In this document: positions 46,601-54,975 of the stretch, piece by piece
Numbering within the stretch: the first letter of the stretch is position 1
Layout of the letters: the number at the start of each line of letters is the position of its first letter
Origin: Myxococcales bacterium
GTDB lineage: Bacteria; Myxococcota_A; Polyangia; Fen-1088
Length of the DNA: 64,000 nucleotides
NCBI GenBank assembly: GCA_003142855.1
Contig: PLNW01000155.1
Span: forward strand, 1-64,000
Reading direction: 5' to 3'
Notes under the pieces: generated by a model
What the model was told of the DNA's origin: nothing
The model's database searches: none
What the model saw: the letters and a program-made list of their open reading frames with translations, nothing else
Made by a program: the position numbers and the translations under genes

Positions 46601-49355
46601 GAAGGTGGACCTCGTGATCTGGAACGAGGATCACTCTGGCTACCGGCAGGTCTTGCACGATCAGATCATGGGGCTCATCGCTGCGGCCGGTGAGAGCAAC
46701 GTCACCGATCGGCCGGGCGGCATCTTCGTGCGGCCGGCCGACCAAATCGCCGACGAGGATCGCATCCTGGTGCAGACCGTGGCGCGCGTGGTTCTGACTG
46801 ACGCTCGCGGAGATCTGGCCAGCCAGATCGACCAGCGAAACCAAGTGGAACGCGTCTACCCACCGCCGCTCCCGGTCAGCTTCGGGCGTGTCGAATCCGC
46901 CGCGTCCTCCGCCCACACTGTGGGACCGCGCCCCGATCTGATCTTCTTCAACGGGTTGGGTGGATTCACCCCGGATGGCCGTGAGTATGTGATCACCACC
47001 ACGCCCGGACGGGTGACGCCCGCGCCCTGGGTGAACGTGCTGGCCAACCCGCAGTTTGGAACCGTCCTGTCGGAAAGCGGCGCTGCCTACACCTGGGCCG
47101 AGAATGCGCACGAATTCCGTTTGACCCCCTGGGAGAACGACCCCGTCAGCGACGGTTGCGGGGAAGCCCTGTACCTGCGCGACGAGGACAGTGGCCAGTT
47201 CTGGTCCCCGACTCCCCTGCCCTGTCCCGGCTCACCCGACCATCCCACGGTGGCCCGACACGGCTTTGGCTATAGCGTTTTCGAGCACAGCGAGGGCGGC
47301 ATTCACAGCGAGCTGTGGATCTACGTGGACGTGAATGCACCGGTGAAGTTCTTGGTGCTCAAGCTGCGCAATGATTCTGGCCGACCCCGCCGGCTGTCAG
47401 CGACGGCGTACGTGGAATGGGTTCTGGGAGACCAACGCGCGAAATCGGCCCCCACCGTGGTCACCAATACTGACCCCGGCACCGGTGCGCTCTTCGCGTG
47501 CAACCCCTACAGCACGGAGTTCGCCGACCGGGTCGCGTTTCTCGACACTGACGACATGACCGGCACGGTGACCGGCGACCGCGCCGAGTTTGTCGGCCGC
47601 AACGGGACGCTACAACGCCCGGCGGCCATGAGCCGCGCGCGACTCTCTGGCAAGCTGGGGGCCACGCTCGATCCCTGTGCCGCCATCCAGGTTCCTTTCG
47701 ATTTGTTCGCGGGGCAGGAGCGTGAGATCACCTTCCGGCTCGGCGTGGGGCGAAGCATCGAGGATGCAGCCAACCTGGTCCATCGTCACCGGGGCGCGGC
47801 CATGGCTCGTAGCGCGCTGGAGGCGGTTTGGCAATACTGGAACCATACTCTGGGCGCGGTGCAGGTGGAGACCCCCGATCCGGCCCTCGATGTCCTGGCC
47901 AACGGCTGGCTGCTTTACCAAACCCTGGCGTGTCGTATGTGGGCGCGCAGCGGATGCTACCAGTCTGGTGGCGCTTTCGGTTTTCGCGATCAATTACAAG
48001 ACGCCATGGCGCTTATTCATTGCGAACCACGACTGTTGCGCGAGCAATTGCTCCTGTGCGCGGCCCATCAGTTCCGCGAGGGAGACGTCCAGCACTGGTG
48101 GCACCCGCCGTCGGGCCGCGGCGTGCGCACGCGCTGTTCGGACGACTATCTCTGGCTGCCGCTCGGCGCCTGTCGCTACACACTCGGCACCGGGGACACC
48201 GGGGTGCTCGACGAGGTCATCCCCTTCATCGACGGCCGTCCAGTCAACGCGGAAGAGGACTCGTACTACGACCTGCCCCGGCGCTCCGCAGAAAGTGCCA
48301 CGCTGTACGCGCATTGCACGCGCGCCCTGTTACACGGACTCCGCTTTGGCGCCCATGGCTTACCGCTTATCGGGTCGGGCGACTGGAACGACGGCATGAA
48401 TTGCGTGGGCGCGCAGGGCAAGGGCGAGAGTGTCTGGCTGGGATTCTTCCTCTATGACGTGCTTGAACGCTTCGCCGAACTGGCGCGCCGGCACGGTGAT
48501 CTGGTTTTCGCCGAACGCTGCCAGAGCGAGGCCGCACAACTGCGGCGCAACATCGAAGCGAGCGGCTGGGACGGCCAGTGGTACCGACGCGCCTACTTTG
48601 ACGATGGCACCCCACTGGGCTCCGCCAGCAGCCCTGAGTGCCAGATTGATTCCATTGCGCAAAGCTGGTCGGTGCTGTCTCGAGCCGGCGATCCCGAGCG
48701 GTCACGCCTGGCCATGGATGCAGTGGACAAGCGGCTGGTACGCCGCGACCACTCGCTGATTCAATTGCTGGATCCGCCCTTTGATAAGTCGGAATTGAAT
48801 CCCGGCTACATCAAGGGCTACGTCCCGGGAGTGCGCGAGAACGGAGGCCAGTACACCCACGCCGCGGTCTGGGCGGCCATGGCCTTCGCAGCCCTAGGTG
48901 ACGCCCGGCGCGCGTGGGAGTTGCTGGCCATGATCAACCCCGTCGACCACGCCGCGTCGCCCGAGGCGACACAAATCTACAAGGTGGAACCGTATGTGGT
49001 CGCGGCCGACGTCTACGCGGTCGCGCCGCACATGGGCCGCGGTGGATGGACGTGGTACACAGGCTCGGCTGGCTGGCTGTACCGGCTGATTGTTGAATCC
49101 CTGTTAGGATTGAGGCTGGACGTCGACAAGCTGCACATCGCCCCTTGCCTGCCCGCGAAGTGGCAAGGTTTTACCGTCCACTACCGGCACCGCGAAACCG
49201 TCTATCACATCAAGGCCGCGCGCACAGCCGCCGCCGCTGCTGGCAGCGTGACCGTGACTGTGGACGGCGTTCAACAAGAAAGCCCGGTCATCCCCCTGGC
49301 CGACGACCGGCGCGACCACAATGTCGAGGTGGGCATCGGCCCGCAGAGTTCCTAG
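40635..49355 (+). CDS. ndvB: Cyclic beta-1,2-glucan synthase (NdvB/ChvB-like)
   Basis: 2906-residue membrane enzyme that builds cyclic beta-1,2-glucan, a periplasmic osmoprotectant. Length and domain order match NdvB/ChvB. After an N-terminal helical region come membrane helices (around residues 415-480), a GT84-type transferase with DTDTQLPRD (about 635) and RRHRWIRGDWQ (about 780), and more helices. A glucoamylase-like domain follows (WGMSESGYNTVDAHLNYQYR, about 1440). Two carbohydrate-binding/phosphorylase-type sectors end in a GH94 domain with GSGDWNDGMNCV (about 2580), the catalytic Asp motif that controls ring size. The gene stands alone on the plus strand. Its stop overlaps that of the facing P-type ATPase gene in a shared CTAG. 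Confidence 0.95.
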   Translation: MSEKVGPTVRKWMARLRGNSLADRTRADDPPLRAELFSADQMKQHGRTLAGAHQLARRWAPDRLLARLADNERILTEACKLLTAALAADRRIVPAGEWLLDNFYLIEEQIRTARRHLPEGYSRELPRLSSGPSTGLPRVYDIALETISHGDGRVDPEGLTGFVAAYQTVTALKLGELWAIPIMLRLALIENLRRVGARVAAARIDRDRAALWAEQMAAVAKKDPKSLILVTADMARDNPPMASSFVAELALRLQGLSLTLPLTWLEQRLFESDLTIEQLVHAENQQQSADQVSISNSIGSLRILDAMDWRKFVESMSAVEQILREDPAGIYPGMDSATRDHYRRTVETIARRSPLAESEVARQAIRLAQAGTGPSDERTQHVGFYLIDQGLPQLERAAQVKGSIAGALRGPSGRFPLLIYLGGILLLTTIVTGGLLARVAADGEHRGILILVGILAALCTGQLAVALVNWLATLLATPHLLPRMDYSAGIPAQARSLVVIPTMLASATGIADLVEALEVRFLANRDENLRFGLVTDLADARAETLPEDEALVSLAKKRIEELNARYGSPSYSPFLLLHRPRRFNPRERLWMGYERKRGKLAAVNALLRGRAPDSDFSLVVGNTAGLQQVKYVITLDTDTQLPRDAARQLVGAMAHPLNRPHFDQRTQRVCAGYGILQPRMAESLSGANRSRYAQLWGSEPGLDPYTRAVSDVYQDLFQEGSFSGKGIYEVDAFERALAGRFPENRILSHDLVEGCYARAGLLTDVQLYEEYPPRYRADVSRRHRWIRGDWQIARWLLPWVPVRDPAARWQKNPLSLLARWKILDNLRRSLVPAAATVWLLLGWTYLLRPWFWTLALLGVVLIPPAVASLLDLLRKPKDVLLVQHLTGSGRSAARRFAQAGFAFACLPYEAFFSLDAIVRTTFRVLVSHRRLLEWTLSADEKVRHRTDLATSFRTMGIAPALSAAAALWLFTFRPSALVLAAPILAIWFTSPVLAWWSSQPLPRRASRLTTAETHFLRALARKTWAFFETFVGPKDHWLPPDNVQEHPSTAIAHRTSPTNMGLSLLANLAAHDFGYLSTGRLIERTANALHTMDSLERHRGHFLNWYDTQSLQPLRPHYVSSVDSGNLAGHLLTLRQGLLALLDQKIVGPSLFTGMADTLAMVVEATEDSGSGELARVKSAVLSVGDAPPRTLTAACRSIESIAKAAQSLAEQLAAGPENQAKVWAQTLARQCEEAVTDLAFIAPWTFLPEAPSSLDGFAGLDGIPTLRELAGAAARLLPAIEARLWPGAGDAEWWAELRRLVAECSQRAGKRIAIVQRLALHAGNLARMEYDFLFDETRNLLAIGYDVDDRRRDSSYYDLLASEARLSTFVAIAQGQLPQESWFALGRRLTSVSGRPILLSWSGSMFEYLMPLLVMPTYEGTLLDQTCRTAVERQREYGAQRGVPWGMSESGYNTVDAHLNYQYRAFGVPGLGLKRGLAEDLVVAPYASALALMVAPEEACENMRRLVAAGCAGPFGFYEAIDYTPARLPRGQTQAVVRSFMAHHQGMTMLSLAHVLLDRPMQKYFEADPAFQATTLLLQERIPKAVAPYVHTTELAQSRTAASGPETPMRVFDTPHTVAPEVQLLSNGRYHVMITNAGGGYSRWNDMAVTRWREDSTRDHWGTFCYLRDMASGKFWSTAHQPSLKRVDSYQAIFSESRAEFRCRKDNLDAYTEIAVSPEDDIELRRITITNRGRRRRTIDLTSYAEVVLALPAADAEHPGFSNLFVQSEILRERQAILATRRPRSQDEPVPWMFHLMAVHGALAAEISYETDRSRFIGRGRTIVDPQAMQSGARLSDSQGSVLDPIVAIRQRITLDPDASATINIVSGVGETRDGCLALVDKYQDRRLADRVFDLAWTHSQVALRQINASEADAQLYGRLAGAILYANASLRADPNVVKKNRRGQSGLWGYSISGDLPIVLLKIGDPANIELVRQLVQAHAYWRRRGLKVDLVIWNEDHSGYRQVLHDQIMGLIAAAGESNVTDRPGGIFVRPADQIADEDRILVQTVARVVLTDARGDLASQIDQRNQVERVYPPPLPVSFGRVESAASSAHTVGPRPDLIFFNGLGGFTPDGREYVITTTPGRVTPAPWVNVLANPQFGTVLSESGAAYTWAENAHEFRLTPWENDPVSDGCGEALYLRDEDSGQFWSPTPLPCPGSPDHPTVARHGFGYSVFEHSEGGIHSELWIYVDVNAPVKFLVLKLRNDSGRPRRLSATAYVEWVLGDQRAKSAPTVVTNTDPGTGALFACNPYSTEFADRVAFLDTDDMTGTVTGDRAEFVGRNGTLQRPAAMSRARLSGKLGATLDPCAAIQVPFDLFAGQEREITFRLGVGRSIEDAANLVHRHRGAAMARSALEAVWQYWNHTLGAVQVETPDPALDVLANGWLLYQTLACRMWARSGCYQSGGAFGFRDQLQDAMALIHCEPRLLREQLLLCAAHQFREGDVQHWWHPPSGRGVRTRCSDDYLWLPLGACRYTLGTGDTGVLDEVIPFIDGRPVNAEEDSYYDLPRRSAESATLYAHCTRALLHGLRFGAHGLPLIGSGDWNDGMNCVGAQGKGESVWLGFFLYDVLERFAELARRHGDLVFAERCQSEAAQLRRNIEASGWDGQWYRRAYFDDGTPLGSASSPECQIDSIAQSWSVLSRAGDPERSRLAMDAVDKRLVRRDHSLIQLLDPPFDKSELNPGYIKGYVPGVRENGGQYTHAAVWAAMAFAALGDARRAWELLAMINPVDHAASPEATQIYKVEPYVVAADVYAVAPHMGRGGWTWYTGSAGWLYRLIVESLLGLRLDVDKLHIAPCLPAKWQGFTVHYRHRETVYHIKAARTAAAAAGSVTVTVDGVQQESPVIPLADDRRDHNVEVGIGPQSS

Positions 49356-51685
49356 GCTATCTGCAGGCGGCGGAACAGCGGGACCTTGATCAGGTCCAAG
49401 AGGAAACCGAAGGCAATGGCCGCCGCAAAGAGAGGGGCCACTACGGCGGTGGGCAGAGGATGCATCAGGATTCCCCGTGTGGCCAGGGTTGCAATGATAA
49501 GCAGGTCCGTAGCCGATGCGACCATCAGCCAGGTACTGGGACGCGAACTCCAGAGATGCCTGCGCTCCCGCACGACGTAGAGGATCGCCTGCCCGCCGAA
49601 TATCAGCGTCACAATAGCCAGCGTTTGCAACGTCTCAATGCCAAACCCTAGCGAGTATTTCCCGATGGCCAGAACGCCTGTGCAGAAGGCGAGATCGCAA
49701 AAGCCGAGAACGATTCCTCCTACAGTTATGCTTCCCACGCGCCAGACGTTGGGCGCCGGAGATACACGCACATTGTCAGTCGTCGCCAGCATGGACAGAA
49801 AGTCACCTGTGATCATCGAGATCACCAGCAGAAGCGGGGTGAGGATCGCGTGTCCGGTCATTAGAATCCCGGCCAAGAGAAAGAGCGCACCCACAAACTT
49901 GTGCGTCACCGATTTGAGGATGTAGGTCAAGATCCGCTGGAAAATCGTGCGGCCTTCTTTCACCGACGCGACGATGCCGCCCAGCCCTGCTTCGGTCAGA
50001 ACGATTCCGGCGGCTGACTTGGCGACATCGGTGGCCGTCGAGACCGCGATGCCCATCTGTGCTTGGCGCAAGGCCGGGGCATCGTTGGCCCCGTCCCCGC
50101 ACATGCCAACGGTGTGGCCGCTCTTCTGGAATTCCTGAACAAGACGATACTTGTCTTCGGGGAAAACGCCGGCAAACACCCCGAAAGTCTCCGGACGTAG
50201 CCCGTCCGTAATCGCACCGGATGCACAGGCCGCCCCGTCCAGGCCCACTGCGTGGGCGACGATGGCAGCAGTTGCTGGCGCATCGCCGGTAACCATGATG
50301 GTACGCACACCCAACGCACGAAGCTGCGTGACAAGTCCCGCAGAATCGGATCGCGGCGGATCGCTCAACGCGATGAAGCCGGCCAATCGCATGGCCTGCT
50401 CCGGGCCTGCTGCAACGGCAAGCACGCGGTATCCTTTCGTCTCAAGTTCGTCGGCCATAGCTGCAGCCTTGGGAGCGGGCTGCGCGAGGTCCCTGACCAC
50501 GCTGAACGCTCCCTTGACGATTCGCCACGCAACGCCATCCGCAGCCCTTCCCGACGCGCCAGACATCTTGGTTGCCGGATCGAAAGGGACAAACTGGACG
50601 AGCTTTGGCAAATCGCCTGCACTCTGCCCAGCGGCAGCCGAGCGAATGGCCGCGTCCACCGAGTCCTGCCCCCCGTCCGAACTGGCCAGGGCCGCCAGGC
50701 CAAGAACTTGGGCATCGCCGAAACCGTCCATAGCCTGGACGACCGTCACACTCAATTGGTTTTGCGTCAGCGTGCCTGTCTTGTCGACACACAAGATATC
50801 CATGGTCGCGGCTTCGTCCACGGCAGAGAGACGCGTGGGAAGCACGCCCAGTTTGGCCAAGGCCTTCGCGCCGATGGCTGCGGCTAGAGTGAACGTCACA
50901 GGCAGTGCCACTGGGATGGATGAAAGAACCGCCGTCAGGACCAGAGGGATCATCTCCCGCAGGGGCATCGAATGGATCAAAGCATAGGACACGAGTAGCG
51001 CAATGACGCCGCTGTTGAACACGGCGATATTGCGCACGATGCGGAAGACGATCTTTTGCTGCGTGCTTGTGACATGAGCGATGCGGACTAGTTCAGCCGT
51101 CCGTCCAAACTTGGTTCGAGTTCCTGTTCCGGTGACCGCGGCCACCGCCTCGCCCCGTCGAATCAGTGCTCCCGCATAGGTTTGCTGACCCGGCCCGGCT
51201 TCGATGGGTACCGACTCCCCCGTAAGCATGGACTGATCGACCAAAACGGAACCTTCCAGCACGCGCACGTCAGCCGGCACGACTTTACCGAGTGACAACT
51301 TGACGATGTCTCCGACCACCAGATTGGCCGCAGGAATGCCGCTCCAGGCGCCGTCTCGACGGGCGGAGGCCGTCAGGGCGAGACGTGACTTGAGCGCGGT
51401 CAGTGTAGCCTGCGCGTGACCTTCCCGAAAAAAGCTGAGAGCGGCATTGAATATCAAAAGAACCGCAATGACCAATGCCTCAACATATTCGTGGAGGCAG
51501 AGCTCGACCACGACGACGATTTCAAGCATCCAGGGAACCGGCGCCCAGAATTTTCTCAATGCACTGCGAACAGGATGGACTGAAGTGTCGGGTATGGAGT
51601 TCGAGCCAAACTGCTGGAGGCGACTGTGGGCTTCATCGCTGGACAGCCCGGACACTTCGGTCATCGCGGCGGGCATGGATTCCAT
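49352..51685 (-). CDS. P-type ATPase, plasma-membrane H+-ATPase (P3A) type
   Basis: 777-residue pump. I chose the ATG at 51685 because upstream codons lack family similarity; ATGs at 51676 and 51664 are alternatives. The N-terminus (HSRLQQFGSNSIPD, KFWAPVPWMLEIVVVVELCL) is typical of P3A proton pumps. Catalytic motifs are intact: TGES (about residue 153), the phosphorylated Asp in DKTGTLTQNQ (about 298), MVTGDAPATA and GDGANDAPALRQ (about 527). Ten membrane helices are expected. It likely exports H+ and supports pH homeostasis. A candidate sigma-54 promoter lies 91 bases upstream. It converges on the glucan synthase gene. Confidence 0.92.
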   Translation of the reverse strand: MESMPAAMTEVSGLSSDEAHSRLQQFGSNSIPDTSVHPVRSALRKFWAPVPWMLEIVVVVELCLHEYVEALVIAVLLIFNAALSFFREGHAQATLTALKSRLALTASARRDGAWSGIPAANLVVGDIVKLSLGKVVPADVRVLEGSVLVDQSMLTGESVPIEAGPGQQTYAGALIRRGEAVAAVTGTGTRTKFGRTAELVRIAHVTSTQQKIVFRIVRNIAVFNSGVIALLVSYALIHSMPLREMIPLVLTAVLSSIPVALPVTFTLAAAIGAKALAKLGVLPTRLSAVDEAATMDILCVDKTGTLTQNQLSVTVVQAMDGFGDAQVLGLAALASSDGGQDSVDAAIRSAAAGQSAGDLPKLVQFVPFDPATKMSGASGRAADGVAWRIVKGAFSVVRDLAQPAPKAAAMADELETKGYRVLAVAAGPEQAMRLAGFIALSDPPRSDSAGLVTQLRALGVRTIMVTGDAPATAAIVAHAVGLDGAACASGAITDGLRPETFGVFAGVFPEDKYRLVQEFQKSGHTVGMCGDGANDAPALRQAQMGIAVSTATDVAKSAAGIVLTEAGLGGIVASVKEGRTIFQRILTYILKSVTHKFVGALFLLAGILMTGHAILTPLLLVISMITGDFLSMLATTDNVRVSPAPNVWRVGSITVGGIVLGFCDLAFCTGVLAIGKYSLGFGIETLQTLAIVTLIFGGQAILYVVRERRHLWSSRPSTWLMVASATDLLIIATLATRGILMHPLPTAVVAPLFAAAIAFGFLLDLIKVPLFRRLQIA

Positions 51686-51775
51686 GTGAGTGGCGCTGCC
51701 CTCCTGGTTGAGCGCGCGGAAATTGCGCGAATGGGCGCTTTCTCTTGTCGCAGCCTCGCCACAGATGGAGTCACG

Positions 51776-51791
51776 AGCAAGTGCCATGCCC
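51776..51791 (-). promoter_or_regulatory. Sigma-54 promoter candidate for the P-type ATPase
   Basis: Read on the minus strand this is GGGCATGGCACTTGCT: a -24 GGCA and a perfect -12 TTGCT with GG-N10-GC spacing. The TGGCAC -24 consensus has two mismatches. It would start transcription roughly 80 bases before the ATPase ATG. It is the weakest of the five listed sites. Confidence 0.4.
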
Positions 51792-52006
51792 GGGTCCAAC
51801 AGAGGAGCACGTGGCCGCCAGTCCGGTGCTTCCAGGCGATCCGAGGAACAGCAAACAAGGGCGGCTGTTCCCGGCCCAGCCAATTCAATCAAGATGATGC
51901 GCTCCTCCTTCAATTCGACGGACATGTGAAGCTCCGGCGTCAACGCTCCTGAACCGTGACAATCGCTGGCACCAGCTGCGGACTGGAAGCCTCGCGCGAA
52001 GGACCG

Positions 52007-52022
52007 TGGCACCGATTGTGCA
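52007..52022 (+). promoter_or_regulatory. Sigma-54 promoter candidate for the PRC/acetate-kinase operon
   Basis: TGGCACCGATTGTGCA has a perfect TGGCAC -24 element and differs from the -12 TTGCA only in its first base, with correct GG-N10-GC spacing. It lies 55 bases before the first PRC-barrel gene in a 392-base divergent gap, so an expected 5' leader of about 45 bases is reasonable. Confidence 0.65.
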
Positions 52023-52077
52023 GAGAACCCAATCTAGCTTCAAGTGAGTCGATTGCCAGTGTGAGGAGGAGATAGTC

Positions 52078-52869
52078 ATGTTTCGAAGCCTGAAAGATCT
52101 CGAGGAGTACACGATTGGTGCCACCGACGGCGACGTCGGTAGCGTTGTGAACTTTCTCCTGGACGACGAGCGCTGGGTTGTTCGCTATCTGGTCGCCAAG
52201 ACCGGTGGCATTTTCGGTGGCCGGCAGGTCCTCATCTCGCCCATCTCTTTCCGCCAAGCCGACTGGTCGACCCGGCGCTTCTACCTGGCGTTGACCGTCG
52301 ACAAGATCAGGAACAGCCCGAGCTTCGACCTTGACAAGCCTGTCTCCCGGCAGCACGAGCTGGACCACTTCGCCTACTACGGATACCCCCGCTACTGGGG
52401 CTACAGAGGACTGTGGGGCATGGGGACCCACCCGGGGTACCTTGCGGCCGGCGGATCGAAGGACGCGCCTTCACACCATCTTGAGACATCCAACGACGTC
52501 CATTTGCGTAGCGCCAAGGAGATCCGCGGATACCACATCGAGGGAACTGACGCGGCAATCGGCCACCTCGATGACTTCATCATCGACGATGAGACATGGG
52601 AAGTGCGCTATCTCGTAGTCGATACCAGGAACTGGTGGCTCGACAAGAAAGTCCTGGTTGCTCCACACTGGAGCAACCGCATTAGCTGGACGGAGGGGAA
52701 GGTCTTTGTCGACCTGTCGCGACAGGAGATCAAGGACAGCCCTGAGTGGAATCCGACGGCGCCCATCAACCGCGAGTACGAGACCCGCCTGTACGACTAC
52801 TATGGACGCCCTGTGTACTGGGACAGCGGCGACAAGACGGCGCCGCCCCAAGAACATCGCCCGGGGTAA
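52078..52869 (+). CDS. Double PRC-barrel domain protein 1
   Basis: 263-residue soluble protein with two PRC-barrel domains. The first is near residues 5-80 (YTIGATDGDVGSVVNFLLDD, WVVRYLVAKTGG, VLISPISF), the second near 140-215 (YHIEGTDAAIGHLDDFIID, VRYLVVDTRNWWLDKKVLV). An aromatic-rich linker (YYGYPRYWGYRGLWGM) separates them. AGGAGGAG precedes the ATG. PRC barrels occur in photosynthetic reaction centre subunit H and RimM and usually mediate protein or RNA contact. It is paralogous to the next gene. A sigma-54 promoter candidate is upstream and a hairpin overlaps the stop. Confidence 0.88.
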   Translation: MFRSLKDLEEYTIGATDGDVGSVVNFLLDDERWVVRYLVAKTGGIFGGRQVLISPISFRQADWSTRRFYLALTVDKIRNSPSFDLDKPVSRQHELDHFAYYGYPRYWGYRGLWGMGTHPGYLAAGGSKDAPSHHLETSNDVHLRSAKEIRGYHIEGTDAAIGHLDDFIIDDETWEVRYLVVDTRNWWLDKKVLVAPHWSNRISWTEGKVFVDLSRQEIKDSPEWNPTAPINREYETRLYDYYGRPVYWDSGDKTAPPQEHRPG

Positions 52870-52890
52870 CGCGCAACGCTTGCGCGTTTT
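52868..52890 (+). terminator. Hairpin terminator or attenuator after PRC1
   Basis: AACGCGCAA-CGC-TTGCGCGTT is a perfect 9-bp stem with a three-base loop, followed by TTG. It begins inside the TAA stop of the first PRC-barrel gene. The T-tract is short (four T including the stem end), so termination may be partial and act as an attenuator between PRC1 and the downstream genes. Confidence 0.6.
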
Positions 52891-52959
52891 GAAAACCCCG
52901 CGCATAGCCTCCATTAATCAACCAAGCATGCACCCTTCACCAAAGGGCAAGGAGCCATA

Positions 52960-53733
52960 ATGCACCCAAACACACACGCACACTGCTGCGTCGCAACCGG
53001 CGACTCGCACCTGCAAGGTACCAAGGAACTGTACGGCGACAAACTCGCCGCACTGGATGGCGACATCGGCCATGTGAAGGACTTCTATTTTGACGACGAA
53101 AACTGGGTGATTCGCTATCTGGTCGCAGACACCGGATCATGGCTGACGGGACGCCTGGTCCTGCTCTCTCCCCATGCCTTTGGAAAATTGGACCAGCATG
53201 AGAAGACGTTACACGTAAAGCTGCGCAAGCAGCAGGTTCAAGACAGTCCGTCGATCGACTTGCACAAACCGGTCTCCCGTCAATACGAGACTGAGTATTA
53301 CGGCTACTACGGGTGGCCGACCTACTGGGAGGGCGACTCGATGTGGGGTCTGGGCGGCTATCCAGCGGCCCTGCCTCCGACCAAGGGCGAAATAGAAGTT
53401 CACCGACAGTACCGCCACCGGGACGACAAACATCTACGAAGCAGCCAGGCGATAACCGGCTACCAGATTGAAGCGACCGACGGAACCATCGGCCGTGTAA
53501 GCGGTTTCATGGTGGATGACCGGAGCTGGGAGATTTGCGATCTGGTCGTTGAAGCCGGCCACTGGTACGCGGGCCAAAGAATCCTGATCTCGCCCAGCAG
53601 GGTAAAGCGCATTAGCTACGAGGAATCGAAGGTGTACGTGGACCTCAGCAAGCTGGACATCCAACAAACGGTGGAAAACGACCACGCGCGGGTTAGCGCA
53701 CAGGATCGCGGAGTGGGGCCCTGCTGCGACTGA
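52960..53733 (+). CDS. Double PRC-barrel domain protein 2
   Basis: 257-residue paralogue of the preceding protein with the same two-barrel plan: first ELYGDKLAALDGDIGHVKDF and WVIRYLVADTGSWLTGRLV, second YQIEATDGTIGRVSGFMVDD and WEICDLVVEAGHWYAGQRI. The linker again is aromatic-rich (YYGYYGWPTYWEGDSMW). AAGGAG lies six bases before the ATG. The last residues, GVGPCCD, are encoded by a 20-bp sequence that recurs once after the downstream trio. It ends 21 bases before the acetate kinase-like gene, so these genes are probably one operon. Confidence 0.88.
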   Translation: MHPNTHAHCCVATGDSHLQGTKELYGDKLAALDGDIGHVKDFYFDDENWVIRYLVADTGSWLTGRLVLLSPHAFGKLDQHEKTLHVKLRKQQVQDSPSIDLHKPVSRQYETEYYGYYGWPTYWEGDSMWGLGGYPAALPPTKGEIEVHRQYRHRDDKHLRSSQAITGYQIEATDGTIGRVSGFMVDDRSWEICDLVVEAGHWYAGQRILISPSRVKRISYEESKVYVDLSKLDIQQTVENDHARVSAQDRGVGPCCD

Positions 53734-53734
53734 A
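53715..53734 (+). repeat. 20-bp direct repeat, left copy
   Basis: GGGGCCCTGCTGCGACTGAA forms the last codons and stop of the second PRC-barrel gene. A copy with one mismatch occurs at 56879-56898, just after the third gene of the acetate-kinase/FolE2-like trio. The pair exactly brackets that cassette. Confidence 0.8.
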
Positions 53735-53754
53735 ATTGAGAAGGAGGGGGCTTC

Positions 53755-54975
53755 TTGAACATCCTGACCTTCAATTGCGGAAGTTCATCCCTCACCTTCA
53801 AGGTGTTCTCCGTGGACCAAGTGGAGAACATTCGGGTCGTCCTATCCGGAAAGGCGCACCGGGTCGGTGTGAAGGGAAGCAAGCCTTCCTTTATTGAGTA
53901 TGATCGTGGTGCAAGCCGAGAAAGCATCGAGACCCCACTCGATGACCATGGGCAGGCGGCCGTCCTGGTCCTGGACAAGCTGGGGGAGCTCGGCATCAAA
54001 CTCGACTGCATCGGCCATCGATGGGTCCATGCGGCCGGCTATTTCCAGACGGCATGGATTGATAATGCGGTTCTGGCCCAGCTGAAAGCCCTGGTCCCCA
54101 TACTCCCCGTCCATCATCCGGCAATACTCCGGGTCATCTATGCCTGTCGAAAAGCCCTCCCCGCGCTTTCCCAGTACGTCACAGCCGACGGGGCCTTCCA
54201 CTCCACCATCCCGGCCTGCGCCTACACGTATCTCTTGCCCGAGGGCCTGGTCAAGAAGTTTGGGTTCCGCAAACACGGCTTCCACGGCCTTTCCTATCGC
54301 TATCTTGTGCGGAAGACCGCTGAGACCCTCGGCATCCCGCTAGCGGGATCGCGAATCGTGGCCTGCCATCTCGGGACGGGTGGATCCAGCGCGGTGGCCG
54401 TCAAGGACGGCAAGTCGGTGGACACCTCGATGGGCTACACGGCGCTCTCGGGGCTGGTCATGAGCACCAGGAGCGGGGACATAGACCCCATCCTCACCCT
54501 CTACCTGATGGCGGAGTACGGATATCATCCCGACGTCCTCATGGACATGCTCAACAAGAAGAGCGGGCTTCTCGGAATCTCCGGCTTCTCGAGCGACATC
54601 CGGGACATCATCCAGCGCGTCGGCGAGGATGCTCAGGCGAAGCTGGCCTTCGAGATGTACGTCTACCGACTCAAGAAATACGTCGGCAGCTATGTCGCCG
54701 TCCTAGGCGGCGTGGACGTCCTGGTCTTCACCGACGACATCGGCGTCCACAACTGGCTGGTGAGGGAGAAGGTCTGTCAAGGGATGGACTGGTGCGGCGT
54801 CAGGCTGGATGCGGAGGCCAACCAGCGGGCCTCCGGCGACGAGATCGCGCGCCTCGATACGCCGGACTCGAAGGTCAGGGTCTTGATCGTCCCGACCGAG
54901 GAAGAATTGGTGATCTGCTGGGATGGCATTGCCTTGATGAAGGGGAAGAAGAATGTTGCTTCTGTTCGATCCTGA
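53755..54975 (+). CDS. Acetate kinase-like protein with altered nucleotide site
   Basis: 406-residue ASKHA-fold kinase of the acetate/propionate kinase family. It starts at a TTG (53755) with a strong AAGGAGGGGG site. Many active-site parts are kept: NCGSSSLTF at the N-terminus, the Arg in GHRWVH, the Asp in ADGAFHSTIP, GFHGLSYRYL (about 174), STRSGDIDP (about 238) and a C-terminal TEEELVIC Glu. Two nucleotide-contacting motifs differ: the usual HLGNG reads HLGTGGSS and the usual GIGEN reads DDIGVHN. Activity on acetate is plausible but not certain. It overlaps the next gene by 23 bases, and that gene encodes a much more degenerate homologue, suggesting a hetero-oligomer. Confidence 0.85.
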   Translation: MNILTFNCGSSSLTFKVFSVDQVENIRVVLSGKAHRVGVKGSKPSFIEYDRGASRESIETPLDDHGQAAVLVLDKLGELGIKLDCIGHRWVHAAGYFQTAWIDNAVLAQLKALVPILPVHHPAILRVIYACRKALPALSQYVTADGAFHSTIPACAYTYLLPEGLVKKFGFRKHGFHGLSYRYLVRKTAETLGIPLAGSRIVACHLGTGGSSAVAVKDGKSVDTSMGYTALSGLVMSTRSGDIDPILTLYLMAEYGYHPDVLMDMLNKKSGLLGISGFSSDIRDIIQRVGEDAQAKLAFEMYVYRLKKYVGSYVAVLGGVDVLVFTDDIGVHNWLVREKVCQGMDWCGVRLDAEANQRASGDEIARLDTPDSKVRVLIVPTEEELVICWDGIALMKGKKNVASVRS

